From CAZNLL01 sp964573885 (GTDB lineage: Bacteria; Desulfobacterota; DSM-4660; Desulfatiglandales; Desulfatiglandaceae), in NCBI GenBank assembly GCA_964573885.1, contig CAZNLL010000185.1, forward strand, positions 1-5,391: a stretch of 5,391 nucleotides of DNA, read 5' to 3'. The position numbers and the translations under genes are program-made. This document shows positions 5,224-5,391 of this stretch, in pieces (position 1 is the first letter of the stretch; the number at the start of each line of letters is the position of its first letter). A model generated the notes under the pieces. That model made no database searches and was not told where the DNA came from. It was given only the letters and a program-made list of their open reading frames with translations.

Positions 5224-5391
5224 ATGAAAAACAGAATTTTCATGCTAACGGTAAGTTTTGCAGCCATTTTGGCTCTGATAGGCCCAGCACAGGTTTTCGC
5301 AGCATCAAAAATCGTGATCGGCCATCCGGCTTGTCTGTCCGGGAAATACGCCAAGGCGGGTGAGCAGGCCATCGGGGGAATAAAGGCCTGT
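5224..5391 (+). CDS. second Liv-type ABC transporter substrate-binding protein, N-terminal 56 residues (runs off the right edge)
   Basis: The frame is open from ATG 5224 to the window edge. Residues 1-27 are a signal peptide: basic MKNR, hydrophobic core MLTVSFAAILALIG, and AQVFAA before the likely cleavage. The mature start KIVIGHPACLSGKYAKAGEQ is typical of periplasmic receptors of the branched-chain amino acid/amide (Peripla_BP_6) type. In such proteins the strand-plus-LSG loop lines the ligand pocket. It differs clearly from the binding protein at 3349-4524 in this loop (HPACLSGKY against LIPLSGKL), so it belongs to another subfamily rather than being a recent duplicate. Its ribosome site is near perfect, and it lies downstream of the operator-bearing promoter at 4676-4704. 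The permease and ATPase genes may follow beyond the window. Function beyond solute capture is not assignable. Confidence 0.88.
   Translation, partial: MKNRIFMLTVSFAAILALIGPAQVFAASKIVIGHPACLSGKYAKAGEQAIGGIKAC

Noticed and set aside
5010..5372. 120-codon minus-strand frame across the start of the second binding protein
   Set aside because: It is antisense to a gene with a near-perfect ribosome site and signal peptide, and its product has no family features.

Overview
The window looks like ordinary chromosomal DNA from a GC-rich, non-enteric Gram-negative bacterium. My best guess is a sulfate-reducing or syntrophic Desulfobacterota (former Deltaproteobacteria). This is an inference from the gene mix: a 3-hydroxyacyl-CoA dehydrogenase, a stand-alone NifU C-terminal protein, a spore-photoproduct-lyase-like radical SAM protein next to a ParB-like protein, and two Liv-type periplasmic binding proteins with export signals and strong Shine-Dalgarno sites. 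No rRNA, tRNA, CRISPR array or insertion sequence was seen.

Left part (1-3158), all on the minus strand. In transcription order it holds an orphan ParB-like protein (3158 to 2169) and an SPL-like radical SAM protein (2172 to 1081), joined by a 4-base ATGA overlap. After a 116-base gap comes a small Nfu Fe-S carrier (964 to 737), and then a 3-hydroxybutyryl-CoA dehydrogenase-type enzyme (685 to beyond the left edge). The first two are translationally coupled and probably share a job on DNA. The last two may form a separate transcription unit.

Divergent intergenic region (3159-3348). It carries a plausible minus-strand promoter for the parB-like/spl-like pair and an 8-base inverted repeat whose arms flank the predicted -10 element. 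A weaker plus-strand promoter candidate precedes the first binding-protein gene.

Right part (3349-5391), plus strand. A complete Liv/Peripla_BP_6-type substrate-binding protein (3349-4524) is followed by about 700 bases without a convincing gene, then the first 56 codons of a second, different Liv-type binding protein (5224 to beyond the right edge). The gap is not featureless. It has a near-consensus sigma-70-type promoter (TTGACT, 17 bases, TATATT) with a perfect 14-base palindrome over its -35 element. Downstream lies roughly 510 bases of potential leader RNA with several stable hairpins, one of which shows a CCTCCT anti-Shine-Dalgarno sequence in its loop.

The two most interesting items are the coupled ParB-like/SPL-like pair, in which both proteins lack residues considered central to their families, and the operator-controlled, structured long leader in front of the second binding protein.
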